The notes under the pieces: generated by a model
Told to the model about the DNA's origin: nothing
What the model saw: the letters and a program-made list of their open reading frames with translations, nothing else
Databases searched by the model: none
Assembly: GCF_003355455.1 (NCBI RefSeq)
Contig: NZ_CP031357.1
Span: 1,714,501 to 1,778,500, forward strand
Length of the DNA stretch: 64,000 nt
DNA from: Erythrobacter aureus
GTDB taxonomy: Bacteria; Pseudomonadota; Alphaproteobacteria; Sphingomonadales; Sphingomonadaceae
Direction: 5' to 3'
Translations under genes and position numbers: made by a program
In this document: piece by piece, positions 30,477-39,298 of the stretch
Numbering within the stretch: position 1 is the first letter of the stretch
Layout of the letters: every line of letters starts with the position of its first letter

Positions 30477-31635
30477 TTTGGCGAGCAGTGTTACGCCCGG
30501 CCAGCAAGAACCGCAGCGCCACTCTCACAATGGTGCTCATTCAGACCTGCTTGCCCGCCAATACAGTTGCGTGGCCCATGCGAATGAAATCCGCCAAGGT
30601 CGTTTCCGGCGCGTATCACTGCAGAACGAGAGCATTCTAATCGCACGAGATGACAGAGGAAAGCTTACCGCCTTTGCCGATGTTTGCCTTCACCGCGGTT
30701 CCCGTCTCGCAACGAGTGAAGAAGGAGATGCCAACGCCATTCGATGCCCCTATCATGGTTGGGAGTACGACGCAGCCGGTTGCCTGACCTATGCGCGTCT
30801 TATGCCGCGGCAGAGTTCGGCAAGACTACCTCGAATTGATTTGCTTGAGCATTCAGGGTTGATTTTTCTGGCGTTCGATGCGCAGCAGCGCGAAGACTTT
30901 GGAACAGCGCTGGATCAGGTCTTCGGCTCACTCGGCCCTTTTGGGCTTGAAACGCTGAAGGTGGCTGAGAGGTTGGTTTTCTCCGCACACGCTGCATGGC
31001 CGCTGTTCGTGCAGAACTTTGTCGAGTGCTACCATTGTTACGGTGCTCACGAATTGTTGAGACGCAGTGAAGCCTTTATCGACTTCGCCGAAAATGGCGA
31101 AGGATGGAAGATTGGTCAGCTTGACAAGGCGACTCAGCTCCGTGCGATCGACCACGGCAAACCGGTCATGGCGATCGAACCGTCATCTCTGAGTCCAGTA
31201 CTCAGAGCTGCGCGAACATCGACCCTCTCGACCGATTCCGAAACGGTGGATGGAAATCTTATCGGAAAGCCTCTTGGTGGATTGCCGGCGGGAGATCGCG
31301 CTTTCGTTTATGGTTTTGTCGGTCCACTTACGCACTTCACAGTCCTGCCGGATCAGCTTGTAGTGTTTACCTTCGACCCAGTTGGAGATGATCGTACCGA
31401 TATCACAGTGACTTGGCTCGTTCATCAGGACACCAGTCTCGATGAGGATCAGAAAGCAAACATGGTAGGGTTCTGGGCACGCACGCTCAAGGAAGACATC
31501 GCGCTCACGGAAGCGGTTCAGCAAAACGCGAACTCTCGCTTCATTCCAAAGGCGAGCTTTGCCTCGTTGGAGCATGACGCGAAGATATTCACCGCCTGGC
31601 TCAATCGGCACAGTGAAGAGGCGAATCCTCAATAG
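30469..31635 (+). CDS. Rieske non-heme iron oxygenase, alpha-subunit type
   Basis: 388 residues from ATG 30469. The Rieske [2Fe-2S] site is CLHRGS ... CPYHGWEYD (about residues 72-95). The catalytic domain has NFVECYHCYGAHE (about 182-195), the conserved mononuclear-iron region. These enzymes hydroxylate, demethylate or oxidatively cyclise with electrons from a reductase, which is not encoded here. In an overlapping operon with YcaO and SagB it is a candidate tailoring enzyme for the peptide. Rieske oxygenases are uncommon in TOMM clusters. Confidence 0.9.
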   Translation: MASLASSVTPGQQEPQRHSHNGAHSDLLARQYSCVAHANEIRQGRFRRVSLQNESILIARDDRGKLTAFADVCLHRGSRLATSEEGDANAIRCPYHGWEYDAAGCLTYARLMPRQSSARLPRIDLLEHSGLIFLAFDAQQREDFGTALDQVFGSLGPFGLETLKVAERLVFSAHAAWPLFVQNFVECYHCYGAHELLRRSEAFIDFAENGEGWKIGQLDKATQLRAIDHGKPVMAIEPSSLSPVLRAARTSTLSTDSETVDGNLIGKPLGGLPAGDRAFVYGFVGPLTHFTVLPDQLVVFTFDPVGDDRTDITVTWLVHQDTSLDEDQKANMVGFWARTLKEDIALTEAVQQNANSRFIPKASFASLEHDAKIFTAWLNRHSEEANPQ

Positions 31636-31645
31636 GAGAGATAGA

Positions 31646-32443
31646 ATGACGTTCAGGGTCTTACTCGCTGCGTCGATACCTGTCGTTGCCAGTTCCGCTA
31701 CGCCCGCAATTATGGCGCAGAATTCTGCTGTCGAAGCACCGGCAGTCGATCCGGTGGAGATGTTGCGCGATATCGAGGTAAGAGTGGACGAAGCCGCACT
31801 TCTTGCTTTGACTGACAACGATTTCGGCATATTTGAACAAATCGAGAGCGATCTGCGCAGACTCGACACAAGAGGGGTCGTGTCACTCGAGAATTATCGC
31901 ACCTACTGGCTCTCTTACGCATTGTATCAAGAGTCCATTGCCCATTTGCGCACACAGGACATGGAAGCGACTGAACAAGCGCTTTCGCAAGCGTCGGCCG
32001 CGCTCTCCCAATTGAAGATCGAGGACGGAGAGGTTGAAACTCTGCGGTCCTTAGTTACTGGGCTGCAACTGATGTTTGTGCCGCCGCAGGACGTGCTGCG
32101 CGATGCCCAAATATCACAGCAGCATCTAGATGCGGGTATGAGACAAGGGCCAACAATCCGGTCATACTACGCGCTGGCCATTGCCGATTGGAACACTCCC
32201 CCAGAGTATGGTGGTCGTACTAAAGCTGAAGCCGCACTGCGTGAAGGATTGGAGCTTCCGAACGAAGCAAGCGGGCGGCTAAAGCCATCTTGGGGACGCG
32301 ATCAAGCACAGGCACTGCTGATACAAATTCTCTACACGACCTCACGAGCCGAAGAAGCTGACACCAGGTTGGTAAGCGCGCTTGAGATGTATCCTGACAG
32401 CGTCGCGCTACGTGAATTGATCAGAATGAAAAAGGCTCAATGA
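31646..32443 (+). CDS. Exported helical (TPR-like) protein
   Basis: 265 residues; AGGAGAG precedes ATG 31646. Sec signal ends TPAIMAQN. The mature part is almost all helical, with repeats such as YALYQESIAHLRTQDMEATE and RAEEADTRLVSALEMYPDSVALRE that look like tetratricopeptide units. It probably acts in the periplasm between the exporter and the outer-membrane protein. The stop overlaps the next start (ATGA). No enzyme motif is seen. Confidence 0.7.
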   Translation: MTFRVLLAASIPVVASSATPAIMAQNSAVEAPAVDPVEMLRDIEVRVDEAALLALTDNDFGIFEQIESDLRRLDTRGVVSLENYRTYWLSYALYQESIAHLRTQDMEATEQALSQASAALSQLKIEDGEVETLRSLVTGLQLMFVPPQDVLRDAQISQQHLDAGMRQGPTIRSYYALAIADWNTPPEYGGRTKAEAALREGLELPNEASGRLKPSWGRDQAQALLIQILYTTSRAEEADTRLVSALEMYPDSVALRELIRMKKAQ

Positions 32444-34445
32444 TAGCACGTGTGCTTTGGGGCCTCAGCCTGCTTTCGGTGCCGCAATATGCACGGGCGG
32501 CAGAGGATTGTCCTGAAGACCAAGTTTGCGGAATAGTTGTCGACTCAGACGAAAAGCCGCTCGCCTTTGCAGAAGTCGAAATCACTTTTGAGGCTGAAGC
32601 AATCTTCGCATTGACCGACGAAAGTGGCACGTTTGTGGTGCCTCGCGATGCTGCCGGTGAGCCGACCCTTGTGACGGTTAGCTTGATTGGTTTCCAATCG
32701 TTGTCGGTCGACTTCGCTGAATTCGAGGCTCGCGATGCGAGGCTAATTCTGGACCGGGCAACCGACGGCACTGCGACCGAGGACAATTCGATCATTGTCA
32801 CCGCAAGAGCCCGATCTCGGCCTTTTGCGAACCGTGAACTCACAACGCTCGATATTGTCAGCGATCCATTGGCTTCTGCTGATGTCCTGCTGGCGGTTTC
32901 GGGTCTGGCCATCTCGACCAACGTCAATAACTCGGCCGACCTGCAGCTTCGTGGCGGCGCTGTGGGCTTGAGTCGGACCTACTTCAATGATGTACCGCTC
33001 TATGAAGTGGTGCGCGGTAATTCGGTCGATCAAACCACTCGTTTGTTTTCGATCTTCGACCCGCGAATCCTCAGCAATGTCGAGGCCTATCCGACGAACC
33101 CGCCGACATATCTCGCCAATTCGGCCGCAGGTGCATTGCGGGCACTTCCTCAGTACGATGCATCCGAAACGACGTCCGTGTTAGTTGGGCTATCGGGTAT
33201 TAAGGTAACAAGCTTACAGCCCGTTCTCAAAGACGGCACCGCGCAGCTCTATGCAAGCATTGAAGATGTTGCCCCCCTCATCGAAATCAATCCAGAACTT
33301 GCCGATATCATCACCTCATCGAGCACACAATCTCTCGGCGCGACGATTAGTTTGCCGATAGAGAATGGCGGCGAAGTCACACTATTCGCGGCCCTCGACT
33401 TGGAGGACGGTGAATTCCCGCTGCGTATTCTCAATCAATCTGGGCAGTCCACCAATGATCGGCTACGTGCTTACGGGGTGATCTGCTCGGCCCCGAACTC
33501 GACTACCGTGCAGGACTGGCATACGAGCGTTTCGATCTGCGCTCCGAGAGTGCTGCGAACTTTGGCTTCGGCGATGCCGCATTGTCGTCGCCAATTTCGA
33601 CGGTTGAACGGCAGAACCCTGACTATCTTGCAGCCTATGCGTTTCTCACAAGCCGCCTGAGTGACAATCTGACCATGCAATTGGGCACTCGCCAATTTCT
33701 TGTCGATGATGCCGGACAAGACGCAGTTTATTCGCTTGGCCTCACCTTCACGTCTGATGACAGGCGGCACAGATTGATTTTCGGGGCTGGCCAGTATAGT
33801 GCGGTGGTCCCGCCTGAACTTGGCGGTGTGCAACCATTGTTCGCTTCGACCAGTCAGCAGGTATCTCTGGATTATCTCTTCGATGGTGACGGACTGAGAG
33901 TTGCTGCGGGAGCCTATGCGAAGACGGATAGCTTCGATGGCGCCGAGGTCGACATTCTCGGCTTCGATGCAGAACTCGACGCGCGCCTAGCGAACTGGTT
34001 GGACCTGTCGCTTCGATTTGCGTCGTCCGATCATCGTTCGGGTGGAGCGGTCGGGGACAATGATTTGGGATATCAGTTGCGCGCTATCCTTAAGGCCAGA
34101 CCAAACCGATCCTCCAGTATAACGGGCGCTCTCACTATGAGAAGCGGTGCGGTGTTTACGCGAGTGATCGGCGCGCAAAACGATCCTGGGCGGGGAGTTG
34201 AACCAATCTTCAGCAGCGATATCAACGGCGAGAGATTGTCCGATTTTGTCAGTCTTGACTTCAATTTTTCGCACGTGCTGGGACTTTGGCCCGGAGAAAC
34301 TAAGCCCATAGGCATTTTGGCAATCACCAACGCTCTCGATAGCAGCAACGAGGCTCGAGCAATATACTCGCCGGATTTCTCGCAGGAGCAAAGATCATTC
34401 TTTGGGCCCCGAGTCTTCTATTTTGGTCTCATTTTCGACTTCTGA
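32440..34445 (+). pseudogene. TonB-dependent-receptor-like outer-membrane protein, one frameshift
   Basis: The signal peptide ends YARAAEDC. A carboxypeptidase-regulatory-like beta domain follows (CGIVVDSDEKPLAFAEVEI), then a plug-like region (SADVLLAVSGLAISTNVNN, LQLRGGAVG) and a beta barrel ending in Phe (FYFGLIFDF). The first frame ends at 33660. The barrel continues in another frame from about 33480. One extra G in GGGG 33475-33478 joins them as AYGGDLLGPELDY. The joined length, about 668 residues, is short for the family. In the RiPP operon it could take up or release the product. The break is either real or a sequence error. Confidence 0.75.
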
Positions 34446-35053
34446 CCGACGTTTCGCGGCTTGAGACTTCGCGGGGAACAAGAGTGGTCGCAGCGTAAGA
34501 GCCGACGAGGCAACTCGTTGCCGTTTGCGGTCGTTGTAGCGCCTTTATTCCGCGTACTCTAATCCCGCTTCGTTAGCTTGGAGCTTAGGTCATCGAATTC
34601 CTAAAAAGCCTAGAAGCAAGCGGTTTGCACTGTGGTCGTTCCTGCACATGTTCGGGTCTGCCCCGACCTCGACGTGGCGTTCGAGAACGAGGAAGACCGG
34701 GAAGCAGCTCGCAACTTCATGGATCTCCTGGCGGCATCGGAAGGCGATGGTGTAGGTTGATTGCAGCGAGGTCACGCGAGCCTTCAGACCCACACCCGAT
34801 ACCCATCCGGCTTTCTTCGCGAACAGTCCTGAATCAGGTCAGCTGAGTAGCCGCAACCCGTTCCTTTGACGGCCGTGTTGGCAGCGTCTCCCTGTGCGAT
34901 TGCGGACGCAAAACCGGTTCCCACTTTTGCTGCAATCGCTTGGGCGCTGCCTGCCCGCACCACCCGTCATGAACAGGTTTCCCTTCGGCCCGCAGACGAT
35001 GTCTGTTGGCCTGCGGTGCAGTCCTCCCATGCCCTGCTTCTTCTAGATGTTCG
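34446..35053 (+). other. Intergenic region with possible gene remnants
   Basis: No full gene. A GTG ORF at 34632-34760 encodes 42 residues, including DLDVAFENEEDREAARNF and ending MDLLAASEGDGVG, which is acidic and protein-like but not recognised. The stretch 34800-35040 holds no supported ORF. The region separates the RiPP-like operon from ssb. Confidence 0.35.
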
Positions 35054-35078
35054 CAAGCCGGAGATGGTCTCCGGTTTG
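35054..35078 (+). promoter_or_regulatory. Hairpin just upstream of ssb
   Basis: CAAGCCGGAGA and TCTCCGGTTTG pair over 11 positions (one G-U) around a TGG loop, ending 21 bases before the ssb ATG. No T-run follows, so it looks more like an mRNA 5' structure or operator than a terminator. A role in controlling ssb is inferred. Confidence 0.45.
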
Positions 35079-35099
35079 AGGAACTGAAGGACTTACACC

Positions 35100-35498
35100 A
35101 TGACCAATATCGCAATCCTCACCGGCCGCATCGCCCGCGATCCCGATACCCGCGAGACCAAGGGCGGCACCAATGTCACCGGGATCACCGTCGTCACCGA
35201 TCGCCCCGCACGCGACAAGGACGGCAAGACCTACAAGGACGAGAACGGCTACACCGCCAAGGAAAGCGAGTTCCACCGGGTGACCTGCTTCTCGCAGCTA
35301 GCCAAGACCGTCGGCCAGTACTGCTCCAAGGGCCAGCTGGTATCGGTCCAGGGTCGCATCCACTACACCCAGTGGGAGGACAAGGACGGGGTCACGCGCT
35401 ACGGCACCGAGATCCTCGCCGGCAAGGTCGACTTCCTCTCCCGCGGCAACGGCTCCGGTGAGAACGACGACAACAAGGATGCTCCCGAGATCGACTGA
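35100..35498 (+). CDS. ssb: Single-stranded DNA-binding protein
   Basis: 132 residues with the SSB OB-fold pattern: MTNIAILTGRIARDPDTRET, FHRVTCFSQLAKTVGQYC, GQLVSVQGRIHYTQWEDKDG, TEILAGKVDFL, and an acidic tail ending DAPEID. Short ssb genes of this type are common on plasmids and conjugative islands, where they protect transferred strands. Its setting, between island genes and relaxase scraps, fits that. A terminator follows. Confidence 0.88.
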   Translation: MTNIAILTGRIARDPDTRETKGGTNVTGITVVTDRPARDKDGKTYKDENGYTAKESEFHRVTCFSQLAKTVGQYCSKGQLVSVQGRIHYTQWEDKDGVTRYGTEILAGKVDFLSRGNGSGENDDNKDAPEID

Positions 35499-35522
35499 TT
35501 TCCATCATCATTGGTCCGGCTC

Positions 35523-35558
35523 AGAAGGGCGCTGTCCGGACCAGACAGCGCCCCTTCT
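35523..35558 (+). terminator. Inverted repeat behind ssb
   Basis: AGAAGGGCGCTGTC pairs with GACAGCGCCCCTTCT around CGGACCA, a strong GC-rich stem 25 bases after the ssb stop. There is only a weak T-tract (TTCTCACGTTGTT) afterwards. Confidence 0.65.
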
Positions 35559-35808
35559 CACGTTGTTCAAACTCTCTGGCGGGGAGGGGGCCTGGCTCAC
35601 GTTCTCCCATTCTGATGGGCGTGCAACAGGCGCGTCAAGGACGGCGGGATCCCACCATTTTGCCTCCCCTTCGCTCACGCTACGGTCCGACAAAATCGTT
35701 GCCCCTACCGCCGCTTCGCGGTCGCCCTTTTGGGGCGATCCCTGACCCGCCGGCCGCACGCCCATCCGTCCTGCTTCTGCCGTCAACGGCAGACATCAGG
35801 AGGATATT

Positions 35809-36030
35809 ATGGCTACGCAATTTCAATCCACTTCGACTTCGGATCGCTACTTTGCCGCACTGGCTGTGGCAGAGCATAGGGCGCTGCACAGCTTCTTCGA
35901 TCAGCACATCGTTGAGGACCGGGAACTTGGATATTTTGCTCTGGACGAGGGAGACTACAATGCACTTCCGGAGCACCTTGCAGCGCGCGTAGTGCATACG
36001 GTGCACGGTGCGATGTCAGACGAGTTCTGA
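35809..36030 (+). CDS. Small hypothetical protein
   Basis: 73 residues with an excellent ribosome binding site (AGGAGG, eight bases before ATG). Acidic and helical: SDRYFAALAVAEHRALHSFF, then ELGYFALDEGDYNALPEHLA. No family is recognised. It is probably a plasmid- or island-borne gene like the adjacent ssb. The 300 bases before it (35560-35808) hold only a GC-rich stretch with no ORF that I support. Confidence 0.65.
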   Translation: MATQFQSTSTSDRYFAALAVAEHRALHSFFDQHIVEDRELGYFALDEGDYNALPEHLAARVVHTVHGAMSDEF

Positions 36031-36040
36031 CCGTAGGATC

Positions 36041-36076
36041 AGGGCAGGGGCCGGGTACGGCTCCTGTCCTTTTTTC
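36041..36076 (+). terminator. Rho-independent terminator
   Basis: AGGGCAGGGGCC pairs (with two G-U) to GGCTCCTGTCCT and is followed directly by TTTTT. It lies 11 bases behind the small hypothetical gene. Confidence 0.8.
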
Positions 36077-37191
36077 ATGTTCGCAAAGATTGGATCGATG
36101 CCCGAATAATTCGGCAAGACAGCACTCTGTTCGGGGCGGTTTTGGACGATGGAAGTCGTGCGCAGTTTGGCTTTTGAAAATGGCTATTTGTTACCAAAAT
36201 GCTCCCGAATGAGAACAAACTCGCGTTCTAGTCTCTTCCCCTCCAGCCCGGTTTGGGCTAGGAAACCCGAGTGAAACCAGTGCCTTTGCCGTCACGGAAC
36301 GGTCGGAGTAGTGATGGATCAGACCATGCACATATGGGGAACAACTTCGTGCACACCGTACGCAGCGGTTCTGGCAAGTAAGTTATTGAGGTGTTTGTGG
36401 AAAACGGCAATGTCCCTTTCTGTGCCAGTAGTGGGTCAATGGTAATTTAGCGGCACAGACCGTGTCAGCCGCGCTCCAAAGCTCTGTAATCGCTGACCAA
36501 TCTCCCGCCATTCGACTGTGCCGCTTTGACCCGGATGATCGCCGCTCGCGTGTGGCGATAGAGCGCGTGAAACCACCCTCAATAGCGTCCCACCGAGTCT
36601 CATTTTTGAGACTGATTTGCATGGTTATCTATAGTGCAAATCTTCGCGCCCGATGATCCTCGCGCTGCGTCCGCGTCCTCGCTCGCTCCCGCTCGCTGCG
36701 GTGCGCAGACTGGCGCTGAAGGATCGATTTGGCGGAGTGGGTAGCCAAGCCATGTTCCGCTGTTAAGCGGCGTGTTCCAGATGGAAAACCCTCCCACATC
36801 TCAGCGGCCCGACCGGTATGGGACCGAGGTCAGCGAGCCAGTCCCTGTTAGAAGCACACCCTACACGGATAAACCGTGGTTCGTTGTAACGAGATAGCCG
36901 CGTAAATCCAGAGGCTTGCGATCGCGGAGGGGGTGCTCGGAGAAGTTGCAACGGGTTGCAAGATCGCGTGGGCAGGGTGGTTGTTGTGCGATGTCAGTGA
37001 CTTGGCGTTGCAAGGGGTTGCAACCGGGCGTGCGTGTGAGCGTGGTTGCAACGGTGATACGCCGTCCTGATCCAATCCTTTTTAGAGCAGCCAAAAGGCT
37101 CCGCCGAGGGGCTTGCGGGTGTGTCCCGGCCCCTGACCTATGTCTGCGCTGATATGCCGCTAGAGAGCGGCTGAGAGAGGATCAGGCGGCG
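36077..37191 (+). other. Non-coding junction region re-entering the RHS array
   Basis: No gene is supported. Parts match other array gaps: GTGCACACCGTACGCAGCG at about 36351 resembles the end of the tip-associated element. About 36383-36560 matches 16381-16560 with divergence. About 36760-37190 matches about 7640-8053. On the minus strand LLDNLAAQHRQESANAA then a stop (37182-37230) looks like the 3' end of an unidentified gene. Confidence 0.5.
36419..36459 (+). repeat. 41-bp inverted repeat, copy B
   Basis: TCTGTGCC ... GGCACAGA with the same arms and spacing as 16409-16449, while the loop has diverged. Preserved arms in a changed background suggest a constraint on the hairpin. Confidence 0.55.
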
Positions 37192-38565
37192 TTGGCGCTC
37201 TCCTGTCTGTGCTGTGCGGCGAGGTTGTCGAGCAATCCCGCTTCTCAGATTGCGTCCGAGACGCAGTCGAACGATGCCTATAGCTGGGACGGCCATGTCG
37301 ATGCGGTCCGCGCCTACACCACCAACGGGCTCAACCAGTATAGTGGCGGCGGGAGCGCGAGCTTCTGCTACGATGCCAATGGCAATCTCACCGCCGACGG
37401 GACGAGCGTCTATCTCTACGATGTCGAGAACCGCTTGGTCGAGCGGCGCGCGCAGGGCAGCGCCAACAGCAACTGTGCCGCGCTATCCTATACCGGCGCG
37501 CTCAAGGCCGAGTTGCGCTACGATCCGACCGGTCGGCTCTATCAGGTCAGCGGGGGCAGCCTGGGCACGCAGCGCTTCGCCTATGACGGCAATGCGCTGA
37601 TCGGCGAATATAATGCTGCCGGCGCTTTGCTGCGGCGATACGTCCATGGCTCGAATGCGGAGGCCGACGATCCGCTGATCGTCTATGAGGGCGCGGGGGT
37701 GAGCGATGCCTCGCGGCGCTATCTCCACGCCGATCCGCGCGGCTCGATCGTGATGGTGACGAACTATCAGGGCGCCCCGCTTCATACCAACAGCTATGAC
37801 GAGTACGGCATCCCCGACACCGCCACGGGCGACGACATCGCCACCAAGGGCCGGTTCCGCTACACCGGGCAAGTGTGGATCCCTGAGCTGGGCATGTATT
37901 ACTACAAAGCCCGCATCTACTCGCCCACGCTCGGCCGGTTCATCCAGACCGATCCCATCGGCTATGAGGACCAGTTCAACCTCTATGCCTATGTCGGGAA
38001 CGATCCGGTGAATGGGGTCGATCCGACGGGGATGGATTCATACATGGTCGCGCGGCAGCTTGATTCCGCTGTTGGCAAAGCGGGGATCGGACATGCCTAC
38101 ATCGTGGTTGATGCAAAATACCCAGGTGATCCCAATGCGAAAGTGATTTCTTTCGGGGAATTGTCAAACGGCAATATGGGTAATGTGAATGATCCGAGCA
38201 GAGCTTCGGATTTCTCTAAGACTGCACATGCCGCCGACCAGACTCACTGGGATTCACTTACCAAAGACGATGCTGGCTCTTTCTCTCAGATTGACGCAAA
38301 GGATTCTACGGTTTCGGCTGTCGCAGGTGCAGTTTTAGAAACAGGGGATTATGATATCATTCCCGGTGCTGATCTCTTCGGAGGAGCTCCTGCTGTCAAC
38401 AGCAACTCCGCAGCGATGGGTGTAGCTGAGAGGTCCACAAGCATATCACGAGGTGAGCCCGCGCGAGCACCCACCGATTATGCCTTGCCTGGGGTGAATG
38501 AATCGGGCCGAGTTCAATTCAACGAAGCGAAAATCTGCGCTAGCGATGGGATAAAATGCCAGTGA
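37192..38565 (+). CDS. RHS 3' fragment in frame, with unidentified tip
   Basis: RHS homology starts at the SSNPASQIASETQ junction shared with 8054. The only available start is TTG in junction sequence, with no ribosome binding site, so expression is doubtful. No homopolymer breaks (VSGGSLGTQRF, YEGAGVSDASRRY and IPDTATGDD all in frame). The tip after DPTGMDSYMV is about 175 residues with GIGHAYIVVDAKYPGDPN and AVNSNSAAMGVAERS. A His near the start and a late NSNS motif suggest a hydrolase, but I cannot name a family. The stop overlaps a membrane-anchored immunity candidate. Confidence 0.7.
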   Translation: MALSCLCCAARLSSNPASQIASETQSNDAYSWDGHVDAVRAYTTNGLNQYSGGGSASFCYDANGNLTADGTSVYLYDVENRLVERRAQGSANSNCAALSYTGALKAELRYDPTGRLYQVSGGSLGTQRFAYDGNALIGEYNAAGALLRRYVHGSNAEADDPLIVYEGAGVSDASRRYLHADPRGSIVMVTNYQGAPLHTNSYDEYGIPDTATGDDIATKGRFRYTGQVWIPELGMYYYKARIYSPTLGRFIQTDPIGYEDQFNLYAYVGNDPVNGVDPTGMDSYMVARQLDSAVGKAGIGHAYIVVDAKYPGDPNAKVISFGELSNGNMGNVNDPSRASDFSKTAHAADQTHWDSLTKDDAGSFSQIDAKDSTVSAVAGAVLETGDYDIIPGADLFGGAPAVNSNSAAMGVAERSTSISRGEPARAPTDYALPGVNESGRVQFNEAKICASDGIKCQ

Positions 38566-38969
38566 AAACCTTCATTTCTATACTCATCGCGATAATAGTG
38601 CTTATCTTAATTGGAGATTTTTTTCGGTTGAATGCGTGGATCGCTAGGCAATCTGTGCCGATTGGAGCTTATGTAACGCTGTATCCTTTTCCGTTCCATA
38701 TAGAGGAAACTTATGTAGACGGGGAGTTTCAAGGGATAGGGATTGGCGAATCAATAACCGAGGTGGCCGGTGCACTGAACAGCAACCGGCGCTGCCAATT
38801 CGTGATAGATGAACGGCTTGTTGAGATAGCTGATGCCAACATCACGGGTTACGGCGATGGCGAATTGATTATGCGTTGCAAATCGGGTGGAGTCGCCTGG
38901 AACCAAATTTTGGTGATACAAGGAGGCGTTATCCAGCAAGTCAGGATCTCTGGCGGTCTTTGGCTGTAA
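38556..38969 (+). CDS. Membrane-anchored protein, candidate immunity for the 37192 tip
   Basis: 137 residues from ATG 38556, overlapping the tip by ten bases. A single N-terminal helix (ISILIAIIVLILIGDFF) is followed by an exported domain with two Cys (RRCQFV, MRCKSGG). No lipobox is seen. The topology suggests it protects the periplasm. No family is recognised. Confidence 0.65.
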   Translation: MPVKTFISILIAIIVLILIGDFFRLNAWIARQSVPIGAYVTLYPFPFHIEETYVDGEFQGIGIGESITEVAGALNSNRRCQFVIDERLVEIADANITGYGDGELIMRCKSGGVAWNQILVIQGGVIQQVRISGGLWL

Positions 38970-38981
38970 AGTAACTGCCAC

Positions 38982-39296
38982 TTACCCCAATGCCACCTCC
39001 ACCCCCCGCCGCACCTCGTCGATAGCCCCGACCCGCGCGCCGTTGCGTAGGCCAAGCGCTTCGGTGAGCCTGGCACGGCTATCGGTGTAGAGCGCGACCG
39101 CATCCTTCGCGCGGGATATCGCGACGTAGACCGCCGGAGCATCGACGGTATTGGCGCGGAAGCTCTCCAGGTGAGCCATGCCCTGTCGGCGGTCGCGCCC
39201 TGGGCGGAGTGGATGGTGCGGACCCAACCGGGCCGAATATGCCGATCGGCGAGCCGTGAGAGGTCGAGTGTGTCCTGCTTGCCGTCCTCGCGCTCA
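38982..39296 (-). pseudogene. Relaxase 3' end, fragment 3, frameshifted
   Basis: The same relaxase tail as at 14154 (LADRHIRPGWVRTIHSAQGAT; AVYVAISRAKDAVALYTDS; ending EVRRGVEVALG), but about two bases are lost near 39180 compared with the other copies, so the tail is split over two frames. It joins RHS at the same microhomology. It lies 12 bases behind the preceding immunity gene. Confidence 0.75.
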
Positions 39297-39298
39297 AT

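Noticed and set aside
36848..37152. Several 60-78 codon ORFs on both strands in the gap before 37192
   Set aside because: No start signals or motifs; the region matches another non-coding array gap (7640-8053) without conserving these frames.
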